Below are positions 1-8,655 of a DNA stretch of 49,096 nucleotides, one piece after another. A program made the translations under genes and the position numbers. The stretch is from CAYTIB01 sp964437725 (lineage in GTDB: Bacteria > UBA8248 > JACPRG01 > G963555815): positions 1 to 49,096 of the forward strand of contig CAYTIB010000078.1 in NCBI GenBank assembly GCA_964437725.1, given 5' to 3'. The notes beneath the pieces were generated by a model. It saw only the letters and a program-made list of their open reading frames with translations, had not been told where the DNA came from and searched no databases. How positions within the stretch are numbered: the stretch's first letter is position 1; each line of letters opens with the position of its first letter.

Positions 1-609
1 CACTTGGGATTTATTGGAGAATTCCAGGTAAACGGGGAAGAGCGTCGTGGATATGAAAACAAAATATATGGAGCCTACGCTCGAAATTTTTCTACGAAAG
101 ATGGACATCAAATTATGATTGTTGCAGTGACCTCGAGACAATGGAGGGCCTTGGTTAAAAACACTGGCAAACAGGATGTGATACAAAATATCGAACGGCA
201 ACATAAACTTAACTTCAATGATGAAGGTGATCGTTTTAAGGCCCGAGAGGACCTCAATCGAGTGTTCGAAAAATGGTGCAAAGAGCACACATTATCAGAA
301 ATTGAGTCAATTTTTGGGGATTCTGGAGTGTGCTGGGGGAAATATAGAAGCATTTCGGAAATGGTCAGCAACGATGAACGACTTTCCACAAAGAATCCCG
401 TTTTCGAAGAGGTCGATCATCCGGGAATCGGACGGTTCTTAGTTCCGGGATCTACTCTTGAGTTCGGAGCCTTTGCCCGTTTACCCATACGCCCTTCACC
501 CCTGCTTGGCGAGCACACTAATGAAATCCTAGAAGGGGAATTAGGGCTAAGTGTAGCGGAGGTCTCCGGGCTCCACGACCGAAGAATTGTCGCAGGGCCC
601 ACCAACTGA
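1..609 (+). CDS. CaiB/BaiF family III CoA-transferase, C-terminal part (truncated by window edge)
   Basis: The reading frame is open from the first base, so the N-terminal half lies outside the window. The visible 202 residues match the C-terminal half of family III CoA-transferases, close to the 2-methylfumaryl-CoA isomerase branch. The hallmark is YGAYARNFSTKDG followed by MIVAVTSRQWRALV, then a late VPGSTLEFG segment. Family members move CoA between carboxylic acids or isomerise CoA esters within one molecule. The catalytic Asp lies in the missing part, so activity cannot be judged. The adjacent dehydrogenase is convergent, so no operon is visible. The family is secure; the exact reaction is inference. 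Confidence 0.85.
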   Translation, partial: HLGFIGEFQVNGEERRGYENKIYGAYARNFSTKDGHQIMIVAVTSRQWRALVKNTGKQDVIQNIERQHKLNFNDEGDRFKAREDLNRVFEKWCKEHTLSEIESIFGDSGVCWGKYRSISEMVSNDERLSTKNPVFEEVDHPGIGRFLVPGSTLEFGAFARLPIRPSPLLGEHTNEILEGELGLSVAEVSGLHDRRIVAGPTN

Positions 610-676
610 CAGATACCTTTGTGAACTAGGGGTTGGGTCGAAAAACTACCTGTATTTCATTTTGGAGATTGAAGTA

Positions 677-1717
677 TCAGCCAGAGGCGGAAAACCGCTC
701 CCGCCAAAACGGAAGAGATTCAGGGTTCTTCAGGTAGCGAGGAATCTCACCTTGAAGCGCGGCCAGTAGGTTCTCGGCCGCCGCCCATACCATGCTCCGC
801 AGGGTACTCTCCGTCCGCCAAGCGAAATGAGGTGTCAAAAGAGCATTAGACAGAAAACGCAAAGGATGCTCCATTGGTAAAGGCTCATGACAAAAAACAT
901 CCAAAGCGGCACCAGTAATCCGTTCCTCACGCAAGGCCCTAATAATCGCCTCTTCGTCTAACAATGCACCCCGAGAAGTATTAATCAGGTAGGCGGTCGG
1001 CTTCATTCGCCGAAGGGCTTGTTCGCCAACAAGTCCTCGTGTCTCATTGTTCACAACCGCGTGAAGGGTGAGAACATCTGAAGATTCGAATAGAGTATTG
1101 AAGTTAACCCGCTTAACGCCGATTTTTTGAAAAATATTCTCCGGAACATAGGGGTCATGAGCCTGGACCATTCCTGCCCATCCAACAAGCTTACCAGCGA
1201 CGGCCTGACCGATTCGGCCAAATCCTAGAATCCCGACAGTTAGTGCACTAAGGTTAGTAGGCATTAAGTCAGTCCCTCTCCAACCTCCAGCCTGCATGAA
1301 CTCTTGGGAGGGAATCAGTTTCTTTGCAAGGGCCAAAATAAGAGTGAGTGTATACTCGCAAACCGATTCCACATTCTCAGAAACCGGGGTGTAACTTACC
1401 AAAACACCGGCTTCGGTCGCTGCATTAACATCTATCGTTTCCGTTCCTATGCCATACTTGGAGAGAATTCGAATGCGTGGACAGGATTCAATGAGCTTTC
1501 GGGTATACCGCTCGCGTGAGGCACCCATGATGGCGTCGGCGTCGTGAGCCATTTCCACAAGTTGGTCTTCGTCGTAGCAGGGATCTGCCGATTCCCAGTT
1601 GGAAGTTCCTAAGATCAGGTCGCATCCAGCTCTTTCGAGGAACCGGTGAGTCTCCAACGTCTTGTCCCAAGGTTCGGTTATGACAACCTTCCATTGTCCG
1701 GACACAATACCCTTCAT
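677..1717 (-). CDS. D-isomer 2-hydroxyacid dehydrogenase (phosphoglycerate dehydrogenase-like)
   Basis: This 346-residue NAD(P)-dependent dehydrogenase belongs to the D-2-hydroxyacid family. The Rossmann motif GFGRIG is at about 165-170. The three catalytic residues are visible: Arg249 in NTSRG, Glu278 in CHEP and His297 in TPHFAW. It has no ACT or other C-terminal regulatory domain, unlike long SerA proteins, so it more likely reduces or oxidises a catabolic 2-hydroxy acid. The ATG at 1717 is preferred. An upstream in-frame start would add 11 residues before the natural MKGIVSG beginning, but the ribosome site is weak either way. The usual HxPLT motif is LHAVVNNET, a mild departure. Confidence 0.85.
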   Translation of the reverse strand: MKGIVSGQWKVVITEPWDKTLETHRFLERAGCDLILGTSNWESADPCYDEDQLVEMAHDADAIMGASRERYTRKLIESCPRIRILSKYGIGTETIDVNAATEAGVLVSYTPVSENVESVCEYTLTLILALAKKLIPSQEFMQAGGWRGTDLMPTNLSALTVGILGFGRIGQAVAGKLVGWAGMVQAHDPYVPENIFQKIGVKRVNFNTLFESSDVLTLHAVVNNETRGLVGEQALRRMKPTAYLINTSRGALLDEEAIIRALREERITGAALDVFCHEPLPMEHPLRFLSNALLTPHFAWRTESTLRSMVWAAAENLLAALQGEIPRYLKNPESLPFWRERFSASG

Positions 1718-2216
1718 TCCCTGGAGCAAACAAAAACGCCTAGAAGACAAGCGGCAGGAAACCCACCATGCAATTATCTAAGGATTTTACGTCAGGTAAT
1801 ATTTCACCCTAATTGGTTGGAAAGTATCGAAGGATTATATTCTTTCCCTTTCTTAATTACCGAATCGAATCTTTCGTATGACCTCGAACTTTACTCGAAA
1901 TCCCTGAAACATTATAGGTCCATTCACAAGAACCATTACTTGAATAAGTGTCGAAAGCTCCAGAATCGACTATTACTATTTTATTGCAGGGGTCATAAGA
2001 GTAATGGGCACCAACTAGTTTTAAAACCCTTGAAATTGCTTGACATAGATATCTTCAGGCGCGTCAAATATTTACCATTGTTAAATAAGGTTAAGATGGG
2101 GATTATCGCCAAACTGGTTCGACGAGATTGCAATGCAAGCATTTTCGTGGTGATTCGGAAATAATGAGTCTAATCCGAAACCAGGCAAATTAGATTTTAA
2201 TAGGGGGGACACATTT
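1718..2216. other. Gene-free divergent intergenic region
   Basis: About 500 bases separate two divergent genes. It is AT-rich with many stops, and no conserved protein is visible on either strand. A TTGACA-like hexamer starts at 2040 on the plus strand but lacks a good -10 box at 16-18 bases. The region presumably carries the promoters for both neighbours, but none can be pinned down by reading. Confidence 0.5.
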
Positions 2217-2741
2217 ATGACTAGTGATTTTACCATTGCGAATTTCAAACATGTTGCCGATGGTTTACAGGAAGGACAATTTGGAGTCGGTGTAAGGAAA
2301 AAAGCTTCAAGCCTTGACGACCTGGATCCCATTTATCGGAATCTTCTTGATCAACCAATTACTGCTACTCTCGGACTCATTGGGCCAGACGGACAGGTCA
2401 ATCTAACTCCCATGTGGTTCGACTACGCGGAGGACAAGATTCTCGTCAATACGGCCGAACACCGACCAAAATGTCAATGGATCCGGGACAATCCGAACCT
2501 GACCGTACTTTTGGTTAATCCGGACAATCCATACCACTGGATCAGTATTAAATGCACAGTCGCAAATGAGATTCGTGAAGAAGATCCCGGGGGAGAAGTT
2601 GCAGCTCAACAGGTCGACAAAATCTGGACAAAGTACACCGGACAGGATCCTCCCTATGGTCTGCGAGATCCTGAAATCGATGAGAAGCGTGTTCTATTCG
2701 AGTGTGAAATTAGCCGAATTGCAACATTCGGAAAACCATAA
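2217..2741 (+). CDS. PPOX-fold (pyridoxamine 5'-phosphate oxidase-like) flavin/F420-dependent protein
   Basis: This 174-residue protein has the split-barrel PPOX core. The segment around residues 50-105 (ITATLGLIGPDG, LTPMWFDY, ILVNTAEHRPKCQWI, LTVLLVNPDNPYHWI) is typical of small FMN- or F420-binding oxidoreductases. The cofactor cannot be assigned by eye. An N-terminal extension of about 40 residues precedes the fold. The start is well supported by the purine-rich TAGGGGGGACAC ending about eight bases before the ATG. It stands alone and is followed by a convergent tRNA gene. The family is likely and the substrate unknown. Confidence 0.75.
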   Translation: MTSDFTIANFKHVADGLQEGQFGVGVRKKASSLDDLDPIYRNLLDQPITATLGLIGPDGQVNLTPMWFDYAEDKILVNTAEHRPKCQWIRDNPNLTVLLVNPDNPYHWISIKCTVANEIREEDPGGEVAAQQVDKIWTKYTGQDPPYGLRDPEIDEKRVLFECEISRIATFGKP

Positions 2742-2785
2742 ACCGAGCGCCACCAGGAACTTGTAACAAACTAAGTCAAATGAAT

Positions 2786-2872
2786 TGGTGCCGGAGGGGG
2801 GAGTCGAACCCCCACGGGCGCAAGGCCCGGTGGATTTTGAGTCCACTGCGTCTACCGTTCCGCCACTCCGGC
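2786..2872 (-). tRNA. tRNA-Leu (anticodon CAA)
   Basis: On the minus strand the sequence begins GCCGGAGTGGCGGAAC and closes with CTCCGGC, discriminator A and an encoded CCA. The acceptor stem is perfect. The anticodon loop is CTCAAAA between GTGGA and TCCAC, giving CAA (plus-strand bases 2837-2839), which reads UUG. The long variable arm (CCGGGCCTTGCGCCCGT) and the 87-base length fit class II tRNA-Leu. Confidence 0.97.
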
Positions 2873-3049
2873 AAACCTTACATTTCAATGGGTTATGTTA
2901 ATCCATTTAGGACATCAATGTACAATCGCCAATCATACAATCCAATAGAAATACGGTTTTTGAACGTGAGATTGTAACCCCTAGCTATTGTAAACACCTA
3001 GCAAGAGTTTCCACCGTCCCCGGACCAGATTGTTCCGCCCATTTTTTCT

Positions 3050-4273
3050 TCATTCCTGGACTTGGATCTTCCGGTGCTCTGGGAGTAGGTGCTTCAAACG
3101 GCCGTAAATCAGTTCCGCAACCTTTCGGTTGCCGCGAGCATTGAAATGCGTTTCCCACTTATTGTAAAGGTCAAAGTGTGGAGCATTTTTGAAGTTAGCA
3201 AACGGCTGAAGGGCAATAGATAAGTCCAGAACTGGGACTTGAAGCATTTTCAACCACCGGATGAGTTTTTTTCTTTCAAGTTGTTCGATCTTCTTGGTTG
3301 GATGAATTTCCGACCTATGAGGGATAAAAACAACCATCCATGGAATTTTTTGTTTCTTAAGAATCTTAAGCATTCCGGAAAATATTTGAAACCTCCTCCC
3401 GTCAAACCGGTTCTTGTTATTCGCCAGGACCCCCGGGGATGCAATATCTTTCTTGCTTTCCTGAAACTCATGTGGCTTTTTCTCCGAGGGTGGTGACCAA
3501 ACATCAGATTTTATCCTCAGAGACGAAAGACGCTCACCAATAAAATAGTAAAGGTGAACATTTTTTCTGAAAAATCTTTTTATAGGCTCAGGAAAAAAAT
3601 TCCACCGGCTAGATATCGGCTCCTGGGCCTTTTGGTTTCTCACTCTCAAACGGCCATCGGGACCAACGATATGATCGGAAGCCAATGCTTCCGGAAGATT
3701 ATCTTTTTCTCTTGTGCGATGTTTCCCCCATTCCTCGAATTTGAAATCATTCCAAGAAAAAACTCCCAGTAGTAGAAAATCCGGATCAAAAGACAGAACT
3801 TTTTCATTGAGAACGATATAGTATTGCTCCAAGTTGTATCCGGGGACACCGAAATTGAGAACTTCGAATTGGTTTTTATCTGTCACATTCATCATTTTTT
3901 CCAATTGCGCACTGTAGGTTAGGGAGTCACCTACTCCAAGACCAAAGGTGAAAGAATCTCCAATCACAACAATTCTGATACGGTCTTTGCTCTTTTTCCG
4001 TTCAATCTCGCGTCCGCGAAATCCGAGGGAATTAATTGTCACGCTCCCTTCGAAATCCCCATAAGGGCTTTTCATATAAGTGGAAGCTTTGGGCTTGAGA
4101 TCGTAGATGAGGGTTGGACTCGATCGGTAAATAGGCGGAACAAGAGCCCTTTGCGCTTCTTCCACCGAACCAAACCGATTCATTGGCATTGGCTCGAAGA
4201 TTCGGAGATAGCCCTCGAAAACCAAAAAAATAAAGATACAGGATCCACACAGTAAAAATAGATTCTTTCGCAT
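3050..4273 (-). CDS. SGNH/GDSL-type hydrolase, membrane-anchored or exported
   Basis: The 407-residue protein starts with a hydrophobic segment (about residues 4-20) that would act as a signal anchor. The SGNH blocks follow: VVIGDSFTFG with the nucleophilic Ser, NFGVPGYN with the block II Gly, GVFSWNDF with the block III Asn, and THFNARGN with the block V His. The usual Asp two or three residues before that His is Glu (ETHFN). Such proteins are often extracytoplasmic esterases or acyl-transfer enzymes acting on lipids or polysaccharides. It is a single gene on the minus strand with no glycan genes beside it, so its substrate is unknown. Confidence 0.75.
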   Translation of the reverse strand: MRKNLFLLCGSCIFIFLVFEGYLRIFEPMPMNRFGSVEEAQRALVPPIYRSSPTLIYDLKPKASTYMKSPYGDFEGSVTINSLGFRGREIERKKSKDRIRIVVIGDSFTFGLGVGDSLTYSAQLEKMMNVTDKNQFEVLNFGVPGYNLEQYYIVLNEKVLSFDPDFLLLGVFSWNDFKFEEWGKHRTREKDNLPEALASDHIVGPDGRLRVRNQKAQEPISSRWNFFPEPIKRFFRKNVHLYYFIGERLSSLRIKSDVWSPPSEKKPHEFQESKKDIASPGVLANNKNRFDGRRFQIFSGMLKILKKQKIPWMVVFIPHRSEIHPTKKIEQLERKKLIRWLKMLQVPVLDLSIALQPFANFKNAPHFDLYNKWETHFNARGNRKVAELIYGRLKHLLPEHRKIQVQE

Positions 4274-4458
4274 AGGATTGAACTATATTGTTAGGAAATC
4301 TCGATTTAAAGAACTGCTTACTCGGGAATTCTTACTACACTTGTTGTGATTGGTGTACCCAATTAACATCTAGTCATGCGTCGGGGCGATTCACGCTTCC
4401 CAACGTAAGCTTATTAAGTTTTCCCGCCAAACGTAAGGGCTACCGGCGCTATAAGCAA

Positions 4459-4500
4459 TGTTTGGATTGATGCCAATCCAAACAAACTTGCGAAAGCAAG
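4459..4500 (-). terminator. Tandem hairpins after the amidase gene, probable terminator
   Basis: On the minus strand, just past the amidase stop, lies a five-base stem CTTGC/GCAAG with loop TTTC (4487-4500), followed at once by TTTGTTT. A second, perfect 11-base stem (TGTTTGGATTG with CAATCCAAACA, loop GCAT, 4459-4484) comes next. The first hairpin plus T-rich tail fits an intrinsic terminator; the second may reinforce it. Confidence 0.5.
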
Positions 4501-4516
4501 AATGAAGAATTCTTGT

Positions 4517-6001
4517 TTATATCGGACGCTCGGCACAAATCCTGTAGCTATTCACCCATGGTCTGACTCGTTCTAACGCAGCACTTGCAGCCAAAACGTC
4601 AGCGTCGGCGTAGCGTCTACCGACAATTTGCATTCCAACCGGCAATCCTTTCGGCGAAAGTCCAGCCGGAATAGAAGCCGCAGGATGACCAGAGTAATTC
4701 ATGAAGTAGGTCATGCACCAACCAATCAGAGGGTTGACCTTCTCTCCATTGATTTCATTAGGCCCTTTGGTGTTGCCATCATCAGCATTATCAACCGGTA
4801 AGCAAGCCAATGTTGGTGAAACCAAAAGATCATATTCATCAAGGATCCCCTGAACGGCGTGATAGATTTCTGTTCGAATCTCGTTACCTCGGAAAAAATC
4901 TAGGACTGACATCTTCTCCGCAATATCGTGCCAGTGAAGAAACTCGGGTGGGAAATCTTCACGATAGTCCCCAATTAGATCGGGACCAGATCTCTTTATG
5001 TGATCTAGTATTTGTAAGTTTATCGGCATAGTAAGCTGACACCACAGTTCGGCAAGTTCCCCCTGGGAACGGTTGATACCCAATTCAACCTCCTCGACGT
5101 GGGCGCCCGCATCTTCAAATGCTCTGGCAGCGTCGCCAACCACTTGTGAAACTTCACTTTCCACTGGATAGACATCCAAGTCGGGGCTATAGGCAATTTT
5201 CCAGTCTTGAATGGATCGCCGTGTAGCACCAACAAAATCGACATCTTCCTTTATGCTAAGTGGATCGCGTGAGTCGTAGCCAGCCAAAGCCATCATCGCC
5301 AACGCAGCATCCTTGACAGTACGTGTGATAGGGCCTTCAAAAATGAACGGCGCCAACCCATTGAAACCATTGGGATGCGTGATGCAGGGAACTCGTCCAA
5401 AAGACCCTTTGTAGCCATAAACGCCACACCACGATGCGGGAATCCGAATCGAACCCCCAGCGTCAGTACCTTCTGCAAATGGCAACAACCCATCGGCTAC
5501 AGCAGCGGCGCTTCCACCTGAAGAACCACCCGCATTCTTGTTTATGTCGAAGGGATTCCGAGATGGACCGAAGAGATAATTATCGCATGTACCGCGAAAG
5601 CCCATAGTGGGACTATTAGTTTTACCCAACAGTACCGCACCACCTCGATCCTCTATACGCTCGCAGTAAACACAGCGCGCATCTACCACGTTGTTTTTTA
5701 GTGCGCGAATCCCACCCAGAGTGCTTTTCCACCCAGGCTTGAAATCAAATAGATCCTTTAAGGCGCTTGGCACTCCGTGCAGTGGCCCTAAGGGTGAGCC
5801 CGCCATCAGCTCCTTCTCAGCCTGCGTGGCGCGCTTGCGAGCATCTTCGAAGCCATGGAAAATCAGTGCATTGACGCTGGGGTTTCGCAACTCGATCCGT
5901 TCAATGAAGGAGTTCGTCACATCGACTGGTGACAATTCTCGCTTCCGGATGAGCAATGCTATTTCGGCAGCACTTTTATAGGCAAGTTCATCCGACAGCA
6001 T
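4517..6001 (-). CDS. Amidase signature family amidohydrolase
   Basis: This 494-residue enzyme has the complete amidase-signature core: Lys82 in SALKDLF, the GGSSGGSAAA glycine/serine loop with cis-Ser160, and the nucleophilic Ser184 in TDAGGSIRIPAS. Length and spacing are normal. The family hydrolyses amides, and GatA belongs to it, but no gatB or gatC is nearby, so a catabolic amidase is more likely than the tRNA amidotransferase subunit. GGAGGAG lies six bases before the ATG, a strong ribosome site. It is divergent from the molybdenum hydroxylase gene, so the two may share control of an amide or N-heterocycle pathway. That link is inference. Confidence 0.9.
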   Translation of the reverse strand: MLSDELAYKSAAEIALLIRKRELSPVDVTNSFIERIELRNPSVNALIFHGFEDARKRATQAEKELMAGSPLGPLHGVPSALKDLFDFKPGWKSTLGGIRALKNNVVDARCVYCERIEDRGGAVLLGKTNSPTMGFRGTCDNYLFGPSRNPFDINKNAGGSSGGSAAAVADGLLPFAEGTDAGGSIRIPASWCGVYGYKGSFGRVPCITHPNGFNGLAPFIFEGPITRTVKDAALAMMALAGYDSRDPLSIKEDVDFVGATRRSIQDWKIAYSPDLDVYPVESEVSQVVGDAARAFEDAGAHVEEVELGINRSQGELAELWCQLTMPINLQILDHIKRSGPDLIGDYREDFPPEFLHWHDIAEKMSVLDFFRGNEIRTEIYHAVQGILDEYDLLVSPTLACLPVDNADDGNTKGPNEINGEKVNPLIGWCMTYFMNYSGHPAASIPAGLSPKGLPVGMQIVGRRYADADVLAASAALERVRPWVNSYRICAERPI

Positions 6002-6206
6002 TTAGGCTCCTCCGGAGTTGACGTAATAATTCATTTGATAGAAAAGATTGTATCACCGATACTAGGGAATGAGACCTTATACAATTTTTGTGTTTCCGGT
6101 AGACTGGCGACCCTGAACTAGCTGCCAGTTACCTAATGTGGATTTTCCGGGCTCTCCCTTAGAGAGCTACAGCGCGGCACGTTAACGAGGACAGAAGGAA
6201 CTCAGG

Positions 6207-8510
6207 ATGGTTAAAGATGCTAGTATCCCTTCTCTAATTGGGCAATCGCCCATAAGGGCAGATGCCATCGAGAAGGCCGTCGGCATGACCCAGTTTAGCG
6301 ATGACGTAACCTTACCAGGTATGCTTTGGGGCCGTGTCCTCAGAAGTCCCATAGCCAACGCTCGCATCCGAAAACTGGACCTTAGCGCTGCGGCAAACCT
6401 ACCTGGTATCCACGCCGCTATCACCGCAAAAGATATCCCAGGAACCAACCTGCGCGGAAACCTTCTTGGAGGCCGCGATGATCAGCCCGTTCTTGCTGAG
6501 GATTGCGTTCGGGCGGTCGGAGATCCAGTAGCCCTAGTTGCCGCGGAATCGATGGAGGCTGCCGAAGAGGCTCTCTCTCTTATCGTCATTGAATATGAAG
6601 CCCTCCCCCTCGTGGTGAATCCACTGGGGGCTTCACAGGTGGATTCACCTCTTGTGGATGAACGCGGCAACCTTCTAGCGCATTACGATTTTCAACGTGG
6701 GGACGTGGAGAAGGGATTTAAGGACGCAGCAATCATTGTCGAAGAAACCTTCCGCACCCAGTGTGTGGAACATGCTTACATGGAATCAGAAGCTGGAACT
6801 GCATGGCTTGATCCCGGAGGCGTCATTCGCATTCGCTGCGGAACCCAAATGATCGAAAACTTCCGGTTTGTCGCTCGCACTCTGGGCGTGCCACATAGTA
6901 AAGTTCGCGTCGAATGCCCCGAGTTAGGCGGAGGATTCGGTGGAAAAATCATGATTACCATTGAGCCCTTTTTAGGCCTTTTGGTGCAAGCTACTGGGCG
7001 ACCGGTTCGCATGTGCCTTACACGAGAGGAGTCTATACTCTCCTCCACGAAACGCCACCCATATGTTATGCATTACAAAATAGGCGCAGGCAAAGAGGGC
7101 AAGCTGACCGCCCTTGTCGCGGATATTGTTGGCGATGCGGGTGCATACGCAGATCTCAGCAGTGTTCTTTGCAAATACTCGATGGTTCAAGCCTCGGGAC
7201 CGTATCGATGCTCTAATGTCCAGGTGGACATTCGTATGGTCTTGACCCACAACCCGACGGGCACCGCCATGCGTGGAGTAGGATCTCCCCAGATTACACT
7301 CGCCTTGGAAGGGCTCATGGACACTCTGGCCGAAAAGTTGGAAATGGATCCCCTCGAATTCCGTCGGCATAACTATATTTCAAAGGGCGACGCGTTGACG
7401 ACAGGCCAGCCCCTCAAGCACGATGTCCGACTACCGGAAGCATACGAACAGGCAAGCCAAGCGTTAGAGAAAGCCGTTTCTGATAAAGAGGAATCATCGG
7501 AGAAAAAACAAGGAACCAGTCAACGACTTCGGGCTAGAGGATTTGCTTCAAATATGACCGGCTACGGGCGATATGGAACTTTGGCGGAAGCTTATGTTGG
7601 GTTACAACTAGACGGAAGTGCTGTTGTCGCCGCAGGCGCACCCGATTTGGGCGCTGGACAGGGAGCAGCGTACCAACAGCTTGCTGCCTCCTTGCTGGGT
7701 CTTCCGGTGGATAAGATCACCGTACTTCTGTCAGACTCACATTCCACTCCCTTAGTGGGAATGACGGCAGGTAGCCGGCAGTTTCTTAATACCGGCAGTG
7801 CCATTACCTGCGCTGCAGAACCCATTATCCGTGGTTTAAAAGAGGCAGCAATTGATCTCCTAGAAGCTCCAACCGAAGATATCATTCTGGCCGAAGGGGC
7901 GGCTTTTGTCCGAGGGGCACCGGAGAGAAGTGTCCCCCACTCAGAATTAATTGCCGCGTGCGCAGCCAACGGAACCTCTCTTACGAATCTGGGCACTTTC
8001 AAAATTGGGCTAGAGTCCTATCCGGGTTCAGACACTGCACATGAGGCCGGGTGGGTAGATTACACATTCGGCGGGGCCGCAGCAGAAGTTACCGTTGACC
8101 CCGAAACTGGTGAAGTTGTCCTCCACGGGCTCGGTGTATCACATGATGTCGGAACGGCCGTAAATCCTCAGTCCGTGGTCGGTCAATTTGAGGGAGGAAC
8201 CTCTTATGGAATGGGGCTGGCGCTCTTTGAAGACTGCTGCGTAAAGGAGGGCAAACCCGAGGCTCATGATTTCGCTAACTACATCCTTTCCACACCGATG
8301 GATGCTCCGAATATTAAGACTGCGATAATCGAGTCCGGCGAAGGTGCTGGGCCCTTTGGCGCACGAGGGATTGGTGAAGCAGCCAACAACACCTCCGCGG
8401 CGGCCATTGCCAACGCTGTCTCCAAAGCCATCGGTGTTCGTGTTACAACGCTCCCGATTACACCCGAGAAAGTTCTCTTTGCCTTGCGTGAGCAAATTTG
8501 GCCCTTGTAG
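6207..8510 (+). CDS. Xanthine dehydrogenase/CoxL-family molybdopterin-binding large subunit
   Basis: The 767-residue product has the two molybdopterin-binding domains of molybdenum hydroxylases. The start region VGMTQFSDDVTLPGMLWG is typical, ELGGGFGGK (about residues 245-253) is the cofactor loop, AMRGVGSPQ matches the conserved RGxGxPQ, and GARGIGEAAN near the C terminus carries the catalytic Glu. These enzymes hydroxylate heterocycles, aldehydes or CO. The usual 2Fe-2S and FAD subunits are not adjacent, so this subunit must use partners encoded elsewhere. CAGGATGG at the start gives only a modest ribosome site. A strong terminator follows. Confidence 0.9.
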   Translation: MVKDASIPSLIGQSPIRADAIEKAVGMTQFSDDVTLPGMLWGRVLRSPIANARIRKLDLSAAANLPGIHAAITAKDIPGTNLRGNLLGGRDDQPVLAEDCVRAVGDPVALVAAESMEAAEEALSLIVIEYEALPLVVNPLGASQVDSPLVDERGNLLAHYDFQRGDVEKGFKDAAIIVEETFRTQCVEHAYMESEAGTAWLDPGGVIRIRCGTQMIENFRFVARTLGVPHSKVRVECPELGGGFGGKIMITIEPFLGLLVQATGRPVRMCLTREESILSSTKRHPYVMHYKIGAGKEGKLTALVADIVGDAGAYADLSSVLCKYSMVQASGPYRCSNVQVDIRMVLTHNPTGTAMRGVGSPQITLALEGLMDTLAEKLEMDPLEFRRHNYISKGDALTTGQPLKHDVRLPEAYEQASQALEKAVSDKEESSEKKQGTSQRLRARGFASNMTGYGRYGTLAEAYVGLQLDGSAVVAAGAPDLGAGQGAAYQQLAASLLGLPVDKITVLLSDSHSTPLVGMTAGSRQFLNTGSAITCAAEPIIRGLKEAAIDLLEAPTEDIILAEGAAFVRGAPERSVPHSELIAACAANGTSLTNLGTFKIGLESYPGSDTAHEAGWVDYTFGGAAAEVTVDPETGEVVLHGLGVSHDVGTAVNPQSVVGQFEGGTSYGMGLALFEDCCVKEGKPEAHDFANYILSTPMDAPNIKTAIIESGEGAGPFGARGIGEAANNTSAAAIANAVSKAIGVRVTTLPITPEKVLFALREQIWPL

Positions 8511-8576
8511 CTATTGTCAATTAGCTAGCATTCTGAGCCCCATTGAGCCTACTCTGTTCTCACCACTTTCCTTACA

Positions 8577-8618
8577 CAAACAAAAGGAGCGGACTTCAAT
8601 GTCCGCTCCTTTTGTTTG
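8577..8618. terminator. Perfect 18-bp inverted repeat, bidirectional terminator
   Basis: The arms CAAACAAAAGGAGCGGAC and GTCCGCTCCTTTTGTTTG are perfectly complementary, with a six-base TTCAAT loop. A GC-rich core with A- and T-rich outer ends works as an intrinsic terminator in either direction. It lies between two convergent genes, 66 bases after one stop and 37 after the other. Confidence 0.85.
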
Positions 8619-8655
8619 CAGTGCAAAGCCTAAATAACAGCCTCAGAACTGAAGC

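Noticed and set aside
1646..2164. 172-codon plus-strand open frame
   Set aside because: It overlaps the dehydrogenase N terminus on the other strand, shows no family resemblance and has no ribosome site.
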